A stretch of DNA of 64,000 nt from Paenibacillus tianjinensis (GCF_017086365.1 NZ_CP070969.1:5916001-5980000), one strand, 5' to 3'; positions 27,145 to 36,303 are shown, counted from the first letter of the stretch. Numbers and translations: made by a program. Notes: generated from the sequence alone by a model not told the origin.

Positions 27145-27768
27145 ATGTCAGCGCAACCGCAAACAACGCAATCCGTCAAAATCGTCACTGCCGACCCCAG
27201 CGCCATCGGCTTGTTCGGACTTGCTATCGTCACCTTGGTCGCTTCTTCACAAAAGCTCGAAATTACAACAGGTCTCAGCTACTGTATTCCTTGGGCCATC
27301 TTCCTCGGAGCCTTCGCCCAGCTGTTCGCTTCCATTCAGGATGCCAAACACAACAACACGTTCGGCATGACTGCTTTTGGCGCTTATGCCTTCTTCTGGT
27401 TCGGTATGGGCGCAAGCTGGCTGATTAAGCTCGGTGTATTCGGTACCGTTCTTGCCGAAGGCGTAGATCCTAAGCAGCTTGGATTTGTTTTTCTCGGATA
27501 TCTGGTATTCACCTTGTTCATGACCCTCGGGGCTGTCGAAGCCAACCGGGTACTGCTGATCATCTTTATCCTGATTGACTTCCTGTTCCTCGGCTTATCT
27601 ATGGATGCTTTCGGCGTTGCTGCTGAGTTCTTCCACAAGCTGGCTGCCGTTTCGGAAATGGCCATCGGTATCGTCTCGCTCTATGGCTGCGGCGCATCTG
27701 TGCTTAACGCTCACTTCGGACGCACATTCCTGCCGATCGGCGCACCAATGCGTATTTTCAAGAAATAA
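27145..27768 (+). CDS. Acetate uptake transporter family protein (AceTr/SatP/YaaH)
   Basis: 207 residues from the ATG at 27145; TTGGAGG is 11 bases upstream, and an apparent TTG start at 27127 is part of that ribosome site. Six membrane helices are seen. The family signature NPAPLGL appears here as DPSAIGL (about residues 19-25), so it is divergent. These proteins move acetate or succinate with protons through a hexameric channel-like assembly in the plasma membrane. It stands between two c-di-GMP genes but has its own terminator, so no link is implied. Confidence 0.88.
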   Translation: MSAQPQTTQSVKIVTADPSAIGLFGLAIVTLVASSQKLEITTGLSYCIPWAIFLGAFAQLFASIQDAKHNNTFGMTAFGAYAFFWFGMGASWLIKLGVFGTVLAEGVDPKQLGFVFLGYLVFTLFMTLGAVEANRVLLIIFILIDFLFLGLSMDAFGVAAEFFHKLAAVSEMAIGIVSLYGCGASVLNAHFGRTFLPIGAPMRIFKK

Positions 27769-27816
27769 GCTTACGCAACCTATGTAAAAATCCATAAAGC
27801 AACAACTGCAAGAGCA

Positions 27817-27870
27817 ACGGATAAATACAAGCTGCCCTTTGGCGGAATGTGTCTATCCGTTTTTCTTTTT
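27817..27870 (+). terminator. Terminator of the acetate transporter gene
   Basis: ACGGATA and TATCCGT close a long loop holding a small GCTGCC/GGCGG-type hairpin and are followed by TTTTCTTTTTTT. Confidence 0.65.
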
Positions 27871-28027
27871 TTCATGCCCGCTATAAGGTTTTCCCTTGCG
27901 CAATGACGCTAAAAATGACATGCTATAGAGACACCTACGACATATCTCGACATTTTTCGGTGGGCAGGAACCACTTTTGGTCAAATTGCTAATATAATGT
28001 TGAATTTTTTGATATCGGAGGCACTCC

Positions 28028-30172
28028 ATGGCTTTCATTAATAAAAAGCCTTTAACGATCATCCTCGGCTTCTTAGTCGCGCTGCAACTCTCTCTGTTCT
28101 ATTACTACTCCTTATCGGTAGACCGGGAATACCGGGCTGAAAAAGCCGATTTGTCCTCACACGCAGTCACACTCACATCGAACCTTGAAGAGAAAGTATC
28201 GATTGTCAAAGGCGTAAGTTCCTTTATTCAAACGGTAGGCTTTGATGCAACGCCCTCAATTATTAACCAGTACCTGATCACCGCCTATAACAACTCAAGC
28301 CAAACGGTTATGAATATCATGATCGCGCCGGGCGGAATCATCCGTTATCTCTATCCGCTCACCGGCAATACTTCCATTCTCAATAAAAGCCTGCTGCTCG
28401 ATCCTGTTCTGTCCTCACCCGGGATGATTCAGGAAACGATCCGCTCACGCGGCATTACCATTGACGGTCCCCGGACACTGGCCCAGGGCGATTACGGGAT
28501 GGTAATCAGGCAGGCTATTTATAACGGAAACACTTTTGCCGGCATTGTCTCGGTTACCGTTCGGGCGGATGACATTGCAGAGCAGCTGCAGCTTCAGGAT
28601 TCTCCGGTCTATGTAATGACTCAGGATCACACGCTGCTATTCAGCAATCAAACAAAAATAGCAGGTGAGCAGGTTACCGCGCCCATTGAAGTGTATAATC
28701 AGCACTGGCTGATGGGAACCCCTTTCCCGGTGCATAAAAAGTGGGAAGTGTTCCGCAGCGTTCTTTGGATTGACATTGCATTTTTACTTATTTTCGCCTT
28801 TATTCTATATTACTTCTGGCACCAGGGCCGGTTTAACATTGAACTCGAGCGTGTAGTTAACATCCGCACCCGGGATCTTCGTGTCTCCAAGCGGCTTTAT
28901 GAGAAGCTGGCTCATTATGACAGCCTGACTGAGATTCCGAACCGGCGGTATTTCATGGATGAATTTGAACGCCTGCTGCAAAGTGCGGATCCGACGCAGA
29001 CCTATACCCTGTTCTTTTTCGACTTGAACCGGTTTAAGGAAATCAATGATACCCTCGGCCATTCTACAGGCGATCAGGTTATCAAAATACTGGCGGGCCG
29101 GCTCAAAAACAGCCATCTGCCCTTCAAGCTGTTCGCACGTACCGGCGGCGACGAGTTCGTCATGATATTCGCCGATCTAGCCCAGGAGGAGATTCCGCAG
29201 CTGGCCGGACAAATCAGCGCATTGATCTCTGAGACTCTACTGATTGCCGGTGCCCACCTAAGCTTGTCTACAAGCATCGGAGTCTCGCTGTATCCTGAAC
29301 ACTCTCTCAATAAAGACGATCTGCTGAAATTTGCCGATATGTCGATGTACCAGGCGAAATCCCAGGAGGACCGCAATTATTTCATCTTCGACTGGGAGCT
29401 GCGCGAGAAGCTGGAACAGAAGACGATGATCGCCAAGTACCTGCACTCTGCACTGGAACGTGAGGAATTCGTGCTTCATTACCAGCCGCAAATCAACGCC
29501 GTTACCGGTCAAATGATCGGGATGGAGGCGCTGATCCGCTGGAACCATCCGGAGAAGGGGCTGATCGGGCCCGGTACCTTCATCGCCGCCGTAGAGGAAG
29601 CTGGCCTGATGATTCAGCTGACAGACTGGGTGCTCCGCGAGGTCTGCCGGCAGCTCTGCGAGTGGAGAAAGATGGGCATACCTCTGCTCCGCACCTCCAT
29701 CAACATTTCCAACAGCTGGTTCTATAACCGCAACCTGATCGAGAATCTGCTGTCTGTGCTTGATCATTACGGGCTGGGCACGAATGTGCTGGAGTTCGAG
29801 ATCACGGAAAGCACGGCACTGCTGGAAGAACATTATCCGCTGCTCCAGCAGATGCGCGACCATGGAATTATCGTTTCGATCGATGACTTCGGTACTAAAT
29901 ATTCATCACTCAATTACCTGAAGCATTTCCCAGTCAACAAAATCAAGATTGACCGGACCTTCATCACCGGCATCGGCATCAGCTCGATTGACGAGACGAT
30001 TATCAAGTCGATTGTGTTTGTCGCCTCGCAGCTGGGCTATGATCTGATTGCAGAAGGCGTAGAGACCGTCGAACAGCTGGAGTTCCTGGTCAAACACGAT
30101 TGCCCGCATATTCAGGGCTTCTACTTCTTCCCGCCGCTTCCTGCGGAGGAGATTATCAAGCTGGCTTCCTAA
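28028..30172 (+). CDS. CHASE-GGDEF-EAL c-di-GMP turnover protein
   Basis: 714 residues. Helices at about 7-27 and 245-265 flank an extracellular CHASE-type sensor (MIAPGGIIRYLYPL and RQAIYNGNTFAGIVSV are typical). The GGDEF domain is intact (ARTGGDEF) with no RxxD site. The EAL domain keeps EALIRWNH, FEITES and AEGVET; the loop 6 motif is DDFGTKYSSL, with Lys for the common Gly. The start follows a CGGAGG ribosome site. It is one of four GGDEF proteins in the window and does not share an operon with them. Confidence 0.93.
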   Translation: MAFINKKPLTIILGFLVALQLSLFYYYSLSVDREYRAEKADLSSHAVTLTSNLEEKVSIVKGVSSFIQTVGFDATPSIINQYLITAYNNSSQTVMNIMIAPGGIIRYLYPLTGNTSILNKSLLLDPVLSSPGMIQETIRSRGITIDGPRTLAQGDYGMVIRQAIYNGNTFAGIVSVTVRADDIAEQLQLQDSPVYVMTQDHTLLFSNQTKIAGEQVTAPIEVYNQHWLMGTPFPVHKKWEVFRSVLWIDIAFLLIFAFILYYFWHQGRFNIELERVVNIRTRDLRVSKRLYEKLAHYDSLTEIPNRRYFMDEFERLLQSADPTQTYTLFFFDLNRFKEINDTLGHSTGDQVIKILAGRLKNSHLPFKLFARTGGDEFVMIFADLAQEEIPQLAGQISALISETLLIAGAHLSLSTSIGVSLYPEHSLNKDDLLKFADMSMYQAKSQEDRNYFIFDWELREKLEQKTMIAKYLHSALEREEFVLHYQPQINAVTGQMIGMEALIRWNHPEKGLIGPGTFIAAVEEAGLMIQLTDWVLREVCRQLCEWRKMGIPLLRTSINISNSWFYNRNLIENLLSVLDHYGLGTNVLEFEITESTALLEEHYPLLQQMRDHGIIVSIDDFGTKYSSLNYLKHFPVNKIKIDRTFITGIGISSIDETIIKSIVFVASQLGYDLIAEGVETVEQLEFLVKHDCPHIQGFYFFPPLPAEEIIKLAS

Positions 30173-30203
30173 GCAGCTCCCGGCAATCCTGAACTTTGAT
30201 TCC

Positions 30204-30282
30204 AAGAAGAAACGGCTTTGCCGTCCTGTTTAGGACGGTATCCGTTGCTGCGGGAAATAGAAGGATAATTTATTACGTAAAA
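30204..30282. repeat. Short structured repeat, full copy
   Basis: From AAGAAGAAACGG to TACGTAAA. It contains alternating ACGG/CCGT segments that can fold two ways (ACGGC-TTT-GCCGT, or CCGTCC-TGTTTA-GGACGG). A shortened copy with the same ends is at 56025-56053. Both lie just after a stop codon. Confidence 0.6.
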
Positions 30283-30320
30283 CAAATAAATTCTTATATT
30301 TTCAAAAATGCGGCCCGCGC

Positions 30321-30349
30321 TTGGTAAAACTGCTGCGGACCGCTATAAT
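30321..30349 (+). promoter_or_regulatory. Sigma-A-type promoter of the small membrane protein gene
   Basis: TTGGTA (30321-30326), 17 bases, TATAAT (30344-30349), 40 bp before the ATG at 30390. Confidence 0.65.
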
Positions 30350-30389
30350 AAACAAGAACATGATGTTAAACCGAAAGGATTTCGAGATA

Positions 30390-30713
30390 ATGAATGCGTT
30401 TTCCACTTCAGAATTAATCGGAACAGCCATCTTTGCGCTGATTCTTGCTATTCTCGCTTACCGGATCATCCGCGGCATGCCGAAGATGTCCGGAAACATT
30501 ACCGCTTTCCGTAAAAGAACACTGGTATGGACTCAGGTTGCACTGGTGCTGACCGTCCTCCAATTGAATTTTAAGGCCGGTGACTGGCGGTTTGCAATCA
30601 TCCTGGGGCTGATTGTACTGTTTACCGGCAGTGTCTGGTGGGCTGCCCGGTATTATGACATGCGCCGTCCGCCTGAAGCAGATTCCTCCGGGCAGGATAC
30701 CCCGGGCGAATAA
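30390..30713 (+). CDS. Small hypothetical membrane protein
   Basis: 107 residues from the ATG at 30390, chosen for AAAGGA ten bases upstream; in-frame codons back to 30321 fall inside the promoter. About three hydrophobic segments (residues 8-27, 46-60 and 67-87) are followed by a short acidic tail. It has its own promoter and terminator. I do not recognise a family. Confidence 0.72.
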   Translation: MNAFSTSELIGTAIFALILAILAYRIIRGMPKMSGNITAFRKRTLVWTQVALVLTVLQLNFKAGDWRFAIILGLIVLFTGSVWWAARYYDMRRPPEADSSGQDTPGE

Positions 30714-30747
30714 ACCGCAAGGCCCAGCCCATAGACCACACCATCTC

Positions 30748-30771
30748 AAGCTCCCTTAGGGGGGCTTTTTT
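30748..30771 (+). terminator. Terminator of the small membrane protein gene
   Basis: AAGCTCCC / GGGGGGCTT hairpin with a TTA loop followed by TTTTTT. Confidence 0.8.
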
Positions 30772-30803
30772 AGTAATCAGGGACAACCGTCAGGAGGGGT
30801 AAC

Positions 30804-31688
30804 GTGAAACATGACCACAGTTACGGGGTCTACGGGTTCCGCTTCAATGAGCCTGAGCGGCTGCCGCTGCTCAGCCTTTTCGCAGTGGGACATCAATTGG
30901 AGACGGGTCCGGCTTATTCCTGGAACGGAATGGAGCGCAGTGACGGGCCGCTGCTCCTTTTTCAATATACGATTGAGGGCACAGGCATGTTCGATACGGA
31001 ACGCGAGAGCTTCAGGATCGGACCTGGAAGAGGCTTCATGGCTGAAATCCCCGGCAGCCACCGCTATTACCATCCCGGCGGAGCGGACCCTTGGGAGTTC
31101 TATTTCATCCTGTTCCGGCCGCAGCTGGCCTTGCCTCTGTGGGAAGACATCAAGTCCAAGCTCGGCCCTGCTCCGGCCATTGACCCTGGAAGTATTCCTA
31201 TCCGCCTGCTGCGCGATATCGCCCGTGAAGCTCATGACGGGAAAATAACCGACCCGTACATCGCTTCTTCACTGCTCTACCAGTTCTTGATGGAGCTGGG
31301 ACGGCTGGCCGCAGGCGGATCGCATCATACGGCGGAATGGCCGCCGGCGGTCCGGCAATCTGTCAGCATCATCGAAGCCCGCTACCATTCAATGATTGGC
31401 CAGGAACAGCTGGCCGAGCAGGTGGGACTATCTAAATTCCATCTGCTCCGCATCTTCAGCAAATATGTCGGTGTGACCCCGAATGAATATTTGAACCGGG
31501 TGCGGATCCGGCATGCGGTAGAACTGCTGAGAACCACCGACAGGAGCATTGAAGCGATCGCCGCCGAGCTTGGATACTCCTCAGGCAGCTATTTCATTAA
31601 AGTCTTTCAGAAGCTGACCGGACAAACGCCTGGCGCTTTCCGTTCCGGGAGCGGCAGTCTGCACTATAACCGCCTGTTTTTTGACTAG
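30804..31688 (+). CDS. AraC family regulator, cupin N-terminus
   Basis: 294 residues. A cupin-like sugar-sensing domain (about 15-160) precedes two AraC helix-turn-helices: EQLAEQVGLSKFHLLRIFSK at about 200-219 and IEAIAAELGYSSGSYFIKVF at about 250-270. It starts at GTG with GGAGGGG four bases upstream. The next gene in the same direction is a GH27 alpha-galactosidase, so it probably activates that gene with an alpha-galactoside as effector; this is inference from adjacency. Confidence 0.92.
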   Translation: MKHDHSYGVYGFRFNEPERLPLLSLFAVGHQLETGPAYSWNGMERSDGPLLLFQYTIEGTGMFDTERESFRIGPGRGFMAEIPGSHRYYHPGGADPWEFYFILFRPQLALPLWEDIKSKLGPAPAIDPGSIPIRLLRDIAREAHDGKITDPYIASSLLYQFLMELGRLAAGGSHHTAEWPPAVRQSVSIIEARYHSMIGQEQLAEQVGLSKFHLLRIFSKYVGVTPNEYLNRVRIRHAVELLRTTDRSIEAIAAELGYSSGSYFIKVFQKLTGQTPGAFRSGSGSLHYNRLFFD

Positions 31689-31830
31689 AACCTGAGCAAA
31701 CAGCAATTTAGTGCTATTCATATGCCTATATTACTGTAGAACTGTATGTATAAAAGGAATTATGATGTCTCTATTACAGCAACTTTATTTTATTGCTCCC
31801 GCTAAGGAGCTTTAAGGAGACGACATCTTA

Positions 31831-33114
31831 ATGAATCATTTACAGGTTGCCAAGACACCGCCGATGGGCTGGAACAGCTGGGACTGCTACGGGGCAGCCG
31901 TTACCGAGCAGGAAATCCGCGGGAATGCCGAATATATGGCGGCGAATTTACAGCAATTCGGCTGGGAATATGTCGTTGTGGATATTCAGTGGTATGAGCC
32001 GGGAGCCGTATCCTCACAGTACCGGGCCTTTGTTCCGCTGGAGATGGATGAATACTCCCGGCTGATGCCGGCTGTGAACCGCTTCCCCTCCGCTGAAGGC
32101 GGTCAGGGCTTCCGCCCGTTATCGGATTACGTGCATAGCCTTGGCCTGAAATTCGGAATTCACATTATGCGCGGCATTCCAAGGCAAGCCGCCCATGCGG
32201 CATCCGCCATCAAAGGCTCCCGGGCCACTGCCCGCGATATTGCCCATCCGAATTCCATCTGTCCCTGGAATACCGATATGTACGGGGTCGATGCCGCTGC
32301 GGAAGGCGCACAGGCTTATTACAACTCGCTGTTCGAGCTGTACGCCGAGTGGGGTGTGGACTTCGTAAAGGTCGATGATATCGCAGCGTCCAGACTATAC
32401 GATACCCACCAGCCGGAGATTGCACTGATTCATAACGCGATTGAGCATTGCGGCCGCCCGATGGTGCTCAGCCTCTCGCCCGGACCGGCACCGGTAGAGT
32501 ATGCCGACTTCTTCGGCGGACATGCCAACATGTGGCGGATCACCGATGACTTCTGGGATCACTGGGAGCTGCTGCTGGATATGTTCGACCGCTGCGAGCG
32601 CTGGCAGGGCAAAGCCGGGGAGGGCAGCTGGCCGGACTGCGATATGCTGCCGCTTGGACATATCGGCATCCGCTCGGTAGACGGCGGCGGGGCAGACCGC
32701 TGGACGCGGTTTACACGAGATGAGCAGATTACGATGATGACCTTGTGGAGCATCTTCCGTTCTCCACTGTTCTTCGGCGGTGAGCTGCGCGACAATGACG
32801 AATGGACTCTAGGCTTGCTGACTAACCGTGATGTACTGGATATGCACAACAGCAGCAGCGGCGCCCGGCTCGTCAGCCGTGAGAATAACCGTGTTGTATG
32901 GTCGGCAGAGGGTACGAACGGTGTGAAGTACATTGCACTGTTTAATACAGGTGAAGCCGCGCAGACAGTCTCCGTGCAGCTGACAGCGCTGGATCTCGAA
33001 GGCCCATTATCTGTCAAGGAGCTGTGGAGCGGAGAAGAAGCGCAGCTTACCGGAGACAGCTTGGCCCGCGAGGTTGCTCCGCACGGCGCGGTGTTATACC
33101 GCTTGCAGCCGTGA
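31831..33114 (+). CDS. GH27 alpha-galactosidase (possibly another alpha-glycosidase)
   Basis: 427 residues with no signal peptide, so intracellular. The barrel starts with PPMGWNSWDCYG, the GH27 entry motif. The nucleophile is Asp182 in VKVDD and the acid/base is Asp240 in RITDD. A C-terminal beta domain begins near residue 340. GH27 enzymes hydrolyse terminal alpha-galactose (some act on alpha-N-acetylgalactosamine) with retention. The ATG follows AAGGAG. An AraC regulator lies upstream, but no sugar transporter is adjacent, so substrate entry must be encoded elsewhere. Confidence 0.92.
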   Translation: MNHLQVAKTPPMGWNSWDCYGAAVTEQEIRGNAEYMAANLQQFGWEYVVVDIQWYEPGAVSSQYRAFVPLEMDEYSRLMPAVNRFPSAEGGQGFRPLSDYVHSLGLKFGIHIMRGIPRQAAHAASAIKGSRATARDIAHPNSICPWNTDMYGVDAAAEGAQAYYNSLFELYAEWGVDFVKVDDIAASRLYDTHQPEIALIHNAIEHCGRPMVLSLSPGPAPVEYADFFGGHANMWRITDDFWDHWELLLDMFDRCERWQGKAGEGSWPDCDMLPLGHIGIRSVDGGGADRWTRFTRDEQITMMTLWSIFRSPLFFGGELRDNDEWTLGLLTNRDVLDMHNSSSGARLVSRENNRVVWSAEGTNGVKYIALFNTGEAAQTVSVQLTALDLEGPLSVKELWSGEEAQLTGDSLAREVAPHGAVLYRLQP

Positions 33115-33149
33115 TAAATAGGTTTACGGAGGCGAAGGCGGTACACCAG

Positions 33150-33331
33150 TGGGATTTTCTCCACCTAACTACCTTCTGGTGGGTTAAAAATAGGACCTAA
33201 TTGGATTTACTCCCACTAATCCCTTCCACGCAGATAAAAATTAGTATTTCACGGGAAATTAGCTGGAAGTTTTCCCACTAGATTCCGTTCTCAGTCAAAA
33301 ACGAATGAATTAGATGGAGTTTTTCCATTAA
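33150..33331. repeat. Four degenerate dyad repeats in a 416-bp gene-free gap
   Basis: Four imperfect units of the form TGGA-TTTT-TCCCACTAA begin near 33150, 33202, 33264 and 33315, spaced about 52, 62 and 51 bp. AAAAAT-type tracts lie between them. Each unit can form a weak hairpin (TGGGA with TCCCA or TGGA with TCCA). There is no ORF. The rest of the gap 33115-33530 holds the terminator at 33403-33435 and nothing else I can name. Confidence 0.6.
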
Positions 33332-33402
33332 GAGCCTGAAGCGACGTAAGTTCAACTGGTATAACAATTCAATGTCTGTACCAACTATACATTTATTTGA
33401 TC

Positions 33403-33435
33403 GGCAAGTTTCCCCCAGAGGAAACTTGCCTTTTT
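33403..33435 (+). terminator. Strong rho-independent terminator
   Basis: GGCAAGTTTCC / GGAAACTTGCC followed by TTTTT, downstream of the GH27 gene and its repeat region. Confidence 0.93.
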
Positions 33436-33530
33436 GCTTCTCCGCAGGTACATCTTTGTGACAGCAGGCATACTTCTCGCCGCCGCAACCATACTAATTA
33501 CATTCTATGAAGATGACGGAGGATGCAGAG

Positions 33531-34007
33531 ATGGCTAAAAAATTGAACCTGCTGATGTTCAGCGGTGAATACGACAAAGCGATGGCAGGGCTGATTCTGG
33601 CCAATGCGGCAAGGGATATTGAGGTGGAAGTTACGATGTTTTTCGCCTTCTGGGGATTATTTCTGGTTCGTGATCCGGAAAAAATGACGCTGGAGGACAA
33701 AACGATCTATGAGAAGCTGATGGATGTCATTACCCCGAAGGGTCCGCAGCAGCTGCCGCTCTCGCGGATGAATTTCAGCGGCCTGGGACGGATGATGCTG
33801 GAGGAAATGATGGAGGACAATAACGCGCCGAAGCTGATTCATTTTCTTAAGGGCGCCCGCAAAAAAAACATCAAATTCTACGCCTGCAAGCTGTCTGTAG
33901 AGATTATGGGGTTCAAGCCGGAGGAATTCCTGCCGGAGGTTGAGATTATAGATGCCTCCGCTTATCTGAAGGATGCGCTGGAAAGTGATATGCAGCTGTT
34001 TATATAA
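33531..34007 (+). CDS. DsrE/DsrF-like sulfur-relay family protein
   Basis: 158 residues from the ATG at 33531, with GACGGAGG eight bases upstream; in-frame codons from 33507 precede that site and are discounted. The fold is that of the DsrE2 branch: LNLLMFSGEYDKAMAGL at the N-terminus and a conserved single cysteine, Cys119, in FYACKLSVEIMGF. Such proteins carry or reduce persulfide sulfur. It precedes a cysteine-desulfurase-like enzyme on the same strand by 157 bp, which fits a sulfur-transfer role. The partner in vivo is unproven. Confidence 0.85.
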   Translation: MAKKLNLLMFSGEYDKAMAGLILANAARDIEVEVTMFFAFWGLFLVRDPEKMTLEDKTIYEKLMDVITPKGPQQLPLSRMNFSGLGRMMLEEMMEDNNAPKLIHFLKGARKKNIKFYACKLSVEIMGFKPEEFLPEVEIIDASAYLKDALESDMQLFI

Positions 34008-34164
34008 GCGGCTGATGGGCTTTAACCTATTCCCTCCGCCGGGCATATACTGAGCCAGAAAGACACCGCTGTGCGAGGAAGGATACGGCGATACTCCTTA
34101 TCGCCTGTTTCCTTTGTCACCAGTACCCGTGTCTGCGAGAACTAACCGGCTGGAGGGATTGTCT

Positions 34165-35676
34165 GTGCTAAGCATCAACCATGCCTTTTCAGAAGAGGGG
34201 CCGGCTTCACTTGAGGCACATTTCACTGCTTTTCGGGAGCACACCATCGGCATCCGCCATCAAATAACTACGCCTTATGGACGGCAACCGCTGCTCTATG
34301 CCGACTGGACAGCCAGCGGCCGTTTATACGAGCCGATTGAACGTACCGTACAGGAGGTATTCGGCCCTTATGTCAGCAATCCGCATACCGAGTCGAATAC
34401 TACCGGACTGACCATGACCCTGGCCTATACCGAGGCGCGGAATATTATAAGAAAGCATGTACATGCAGGGCCGGAAGATGTCCTGCTCTTCTGCGGCAAC
34501 GGCACGACCGGTGCGATCAACAAGCTGCAGCGGCTGATGGGCTTAAAGCTGCCGGAATGGCAGCGCAGGAACTTCTGCTGTACCCCGGAAGAACGCCCGG
34601 TGATCTTCACCAGCCATATGGAGCATCACTCCAATCTGCTGCCTTGGCAGGAGGGGATAGGCGATGTGGTTACAGTACCGGCCGGTGCGGACGGCAATAT
34701 CGATTTGCGTGCGCTTGAGGATCTGCTCCATCTCCATCGGAACCGCCGCTATAAGATCGGCTCCTTCACCGCCTGCTCCAACGTAACGGGGATTCAGACC
34801 TCCTACGCGAAGCTTGCTGCCGCCATGCACCGCCACGGCGGAGTATGCTTTGTGGATTTTGCCGCCAACGCCCCTTATGAGGATATCGATATGCACCCTT
34901 CCTCTCCGCTGGAGAAGCTCGATGCAGTCTTTTTCTCCCCTCACAAATTCCTCGGCGGCCCCGGCACGAATGGAGTGCTGTTGTTCGACGCTGCGCTCTG
35001 CAGCGGCAGACTGCCGGATGAACCGGGCGGGGGCACCGTTGTCTGGGTCAACCCGTGGGGAGGACGCCGTTACATAGATGAGGTAGAGGTCCGTGAGGAC
35101 GGGGGAACGCCAGGGTTCCTCCAGGCTTTTCGAACAGCACTGTGCCTGAAGCTGAAAGAGCGGATGAACGGCTATGGGGGGTGGATGAGGCTGCGGGAGC
35201 AGGAGCTGTGCAGCCGGCTTTTGTCCGGACTCGCCCGTATTCCCGGCTGCTCTATTCTGGCCGGCGGACATACGGAGCGCCATGGTATCGTATCGTTTAC
35301 GCTGCGGGATATCCACTATAATCTCGCCGTAAAGCTGCTAAACGACCGCTTCGGCATTCAGGCCCGCGGGGGCTGCTCCTGTGCCGGCCCTTATGGGCAC
35401 TATCTCCTGGGACTTGGCCACAAGCAGTCCGGGCAGATTATTGAGGCACTCCATGCCGGTGACCAGTCTTCGAAGCCGGGCTGGGTCCGGCTCTCCCTGC
35501 ATCCCATTATGACCACCCGTGAGGTGGACCGTATGATCACGGCAGTGCAGGGCATTGTCAGCCATATCGCGGAATGGAGCCTTGATTACTGCTATAACGC
35601 CGCTACGAACAGCTGGCAGCACAACTCCGGACAGCTAGAGATGGAGCAGGCTGTCCGTCGGCTGTTTAGTGTATAG
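34165..35676 (+). CDS. Class V aminotransferase, cysteine-desulfurase-like
   Basis: 503 residues from GTG 34165, chosen because TGGAGGG is seven bases upstream; the TTG at 34114 has no site. PLP is bound by Lys261 in SPHKFLGG, and DFAANAP supplies the Asp that holds the pyridine. Cys404 and Cys406 (RGGCSCAGPYG) sit in the C-terminal part, where desulfurases carry a catalytic Cys. At about 500 residues it is longer than IscS/SufS (about 400). It could free sulfur from cysteine for the neighbouring DsrE-like protein, or act as a lyase on another amino acid. Confidence 0.82.
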   Translation: MLSINHAFSEEGPASLEAHFTAFREHTIGIRHQITTPYGRQPLLYADWTASGRLYEPIERTVQEVFGPYVSNPHTESNTTGLTMTLAYTEARNIIRKHVHAGPEDVLLFCGNGTTGAINKLQRLMGLKLPEWQRRNFCCTPEERPVIFTSHMEHHSNLLPWQEGIGDVVTVPAGADGNIDLRALEDLLHLHRNRRYKIGSFTACSNVTGIQTSYAKLAAAMHRHGGVCFVDFAANAPYEDIDMHPSSPLEKLDAVFFSPHKFLGGPGTNGVLLFDAALCSGRLPDEPGGGTVVWVNPWGGRRYIDEVEVREDGGTPGFLQAFRTALCLKLKERMNGYGGWMRLREQELCSRLLSGLARIPGCSILAGGHTERHGIVSFTLRDIHYNLAVKLLNDRFGIQARGGCSCAGPYGHYLLGLGHKQSGQIIEALHAGDQSSKPGWVRLSLHPIMTTREVDRMITAVQGIVSHIAEWSLDYCYNAATNSWQHNSGQLEMEQAVRRLFSV

Positions 35677-35688
35677 CGGGCCACCTGC

Positions 35689-36303
35689 TTAGGCTGCCCC
35701 ATCCTCTTTCGCCGCCCGGGCGAACCGGGCCTCTATCGCCTTGACGCACCATAAGGAGACACCGATGAATAGCAGCACATAGATAACTTCCCATGGATTG
35801 CGGATAAACCGGTCCACATCGTTTCCGATATAAGAGACCGCGAATACCATGATCGCTTTGCCCACACAGAGCGCAAGCAGATAGGAACGCAGACGCATGC
35901 CGGCAAGCCCGGCGGCCATATTAATGACCACAAACGGACCGACCGGAAACAGACTAAGCAGAAAAACATAGCTGAACCCGCTCTGCCGGACCCAGGTCAT
36001 GCTTTTGGCTACTTTCGGCCGCCCGGCCCACTTCTGCAGATACGGGTGGGAAGCGATTTTGCGGATAATCAGGAAGGTCGTCACACAGCCCGCCACCAGC
36101 CCGATCCATGAATATAAAAAGCCAAGCCATAAACCGTAAACCGCCCCGTTTAACCCTACAATTGCAATAGTAGGCAGCGGCGGAACGAATGATTTCATAA
36201 ACGTCAGCCCGATCCCGGGCAGCGGCCCGAGCGTGCGGTATTGTTCCAGCATCAGCCGGAGCCGCTCCTCTGTCAGCCATGACATCACATCCAGCAAGTA
36301 CAT
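35689..36303 (-). CDS. TVP38/TMEM64 (VTT-domain) membrane protein
   Basis: 204 residues with about five to six membrane segments and the VTT-domain signature in FPVGPFVVINMAAGLAGM (about 121-138), plus the early PPLPTIAIVGLNGAVYG. Members are related to DedA proteins and eukaryotic scramblases, and are thought to act in membrane lipid handling. GAGGAGAG is eight bases before the ATG. It converges with the aminotransferase gene with only 12 bp between stops and no visible terminator. Confidence 0.88.
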   Translation of the reverse strand: MYLLDVMSWLTEERLRLMLEQYRTLGPLPGIGLTFMKSFVPPLPTIAIVGLNGAVYGLWLGFLYSWIGLVAGCVTTFLIIRKIASHPYLQKWAGRPKVAKSMTWVRQSGFSYVFLLSLFPVGPFVVINMAAGLAGMRLRSYLLALCVGKAIMVFAVSYIGNDVDRFIRNPWEVIYVLLFIGVSLWCVKAIEARFARAAKEDGAA

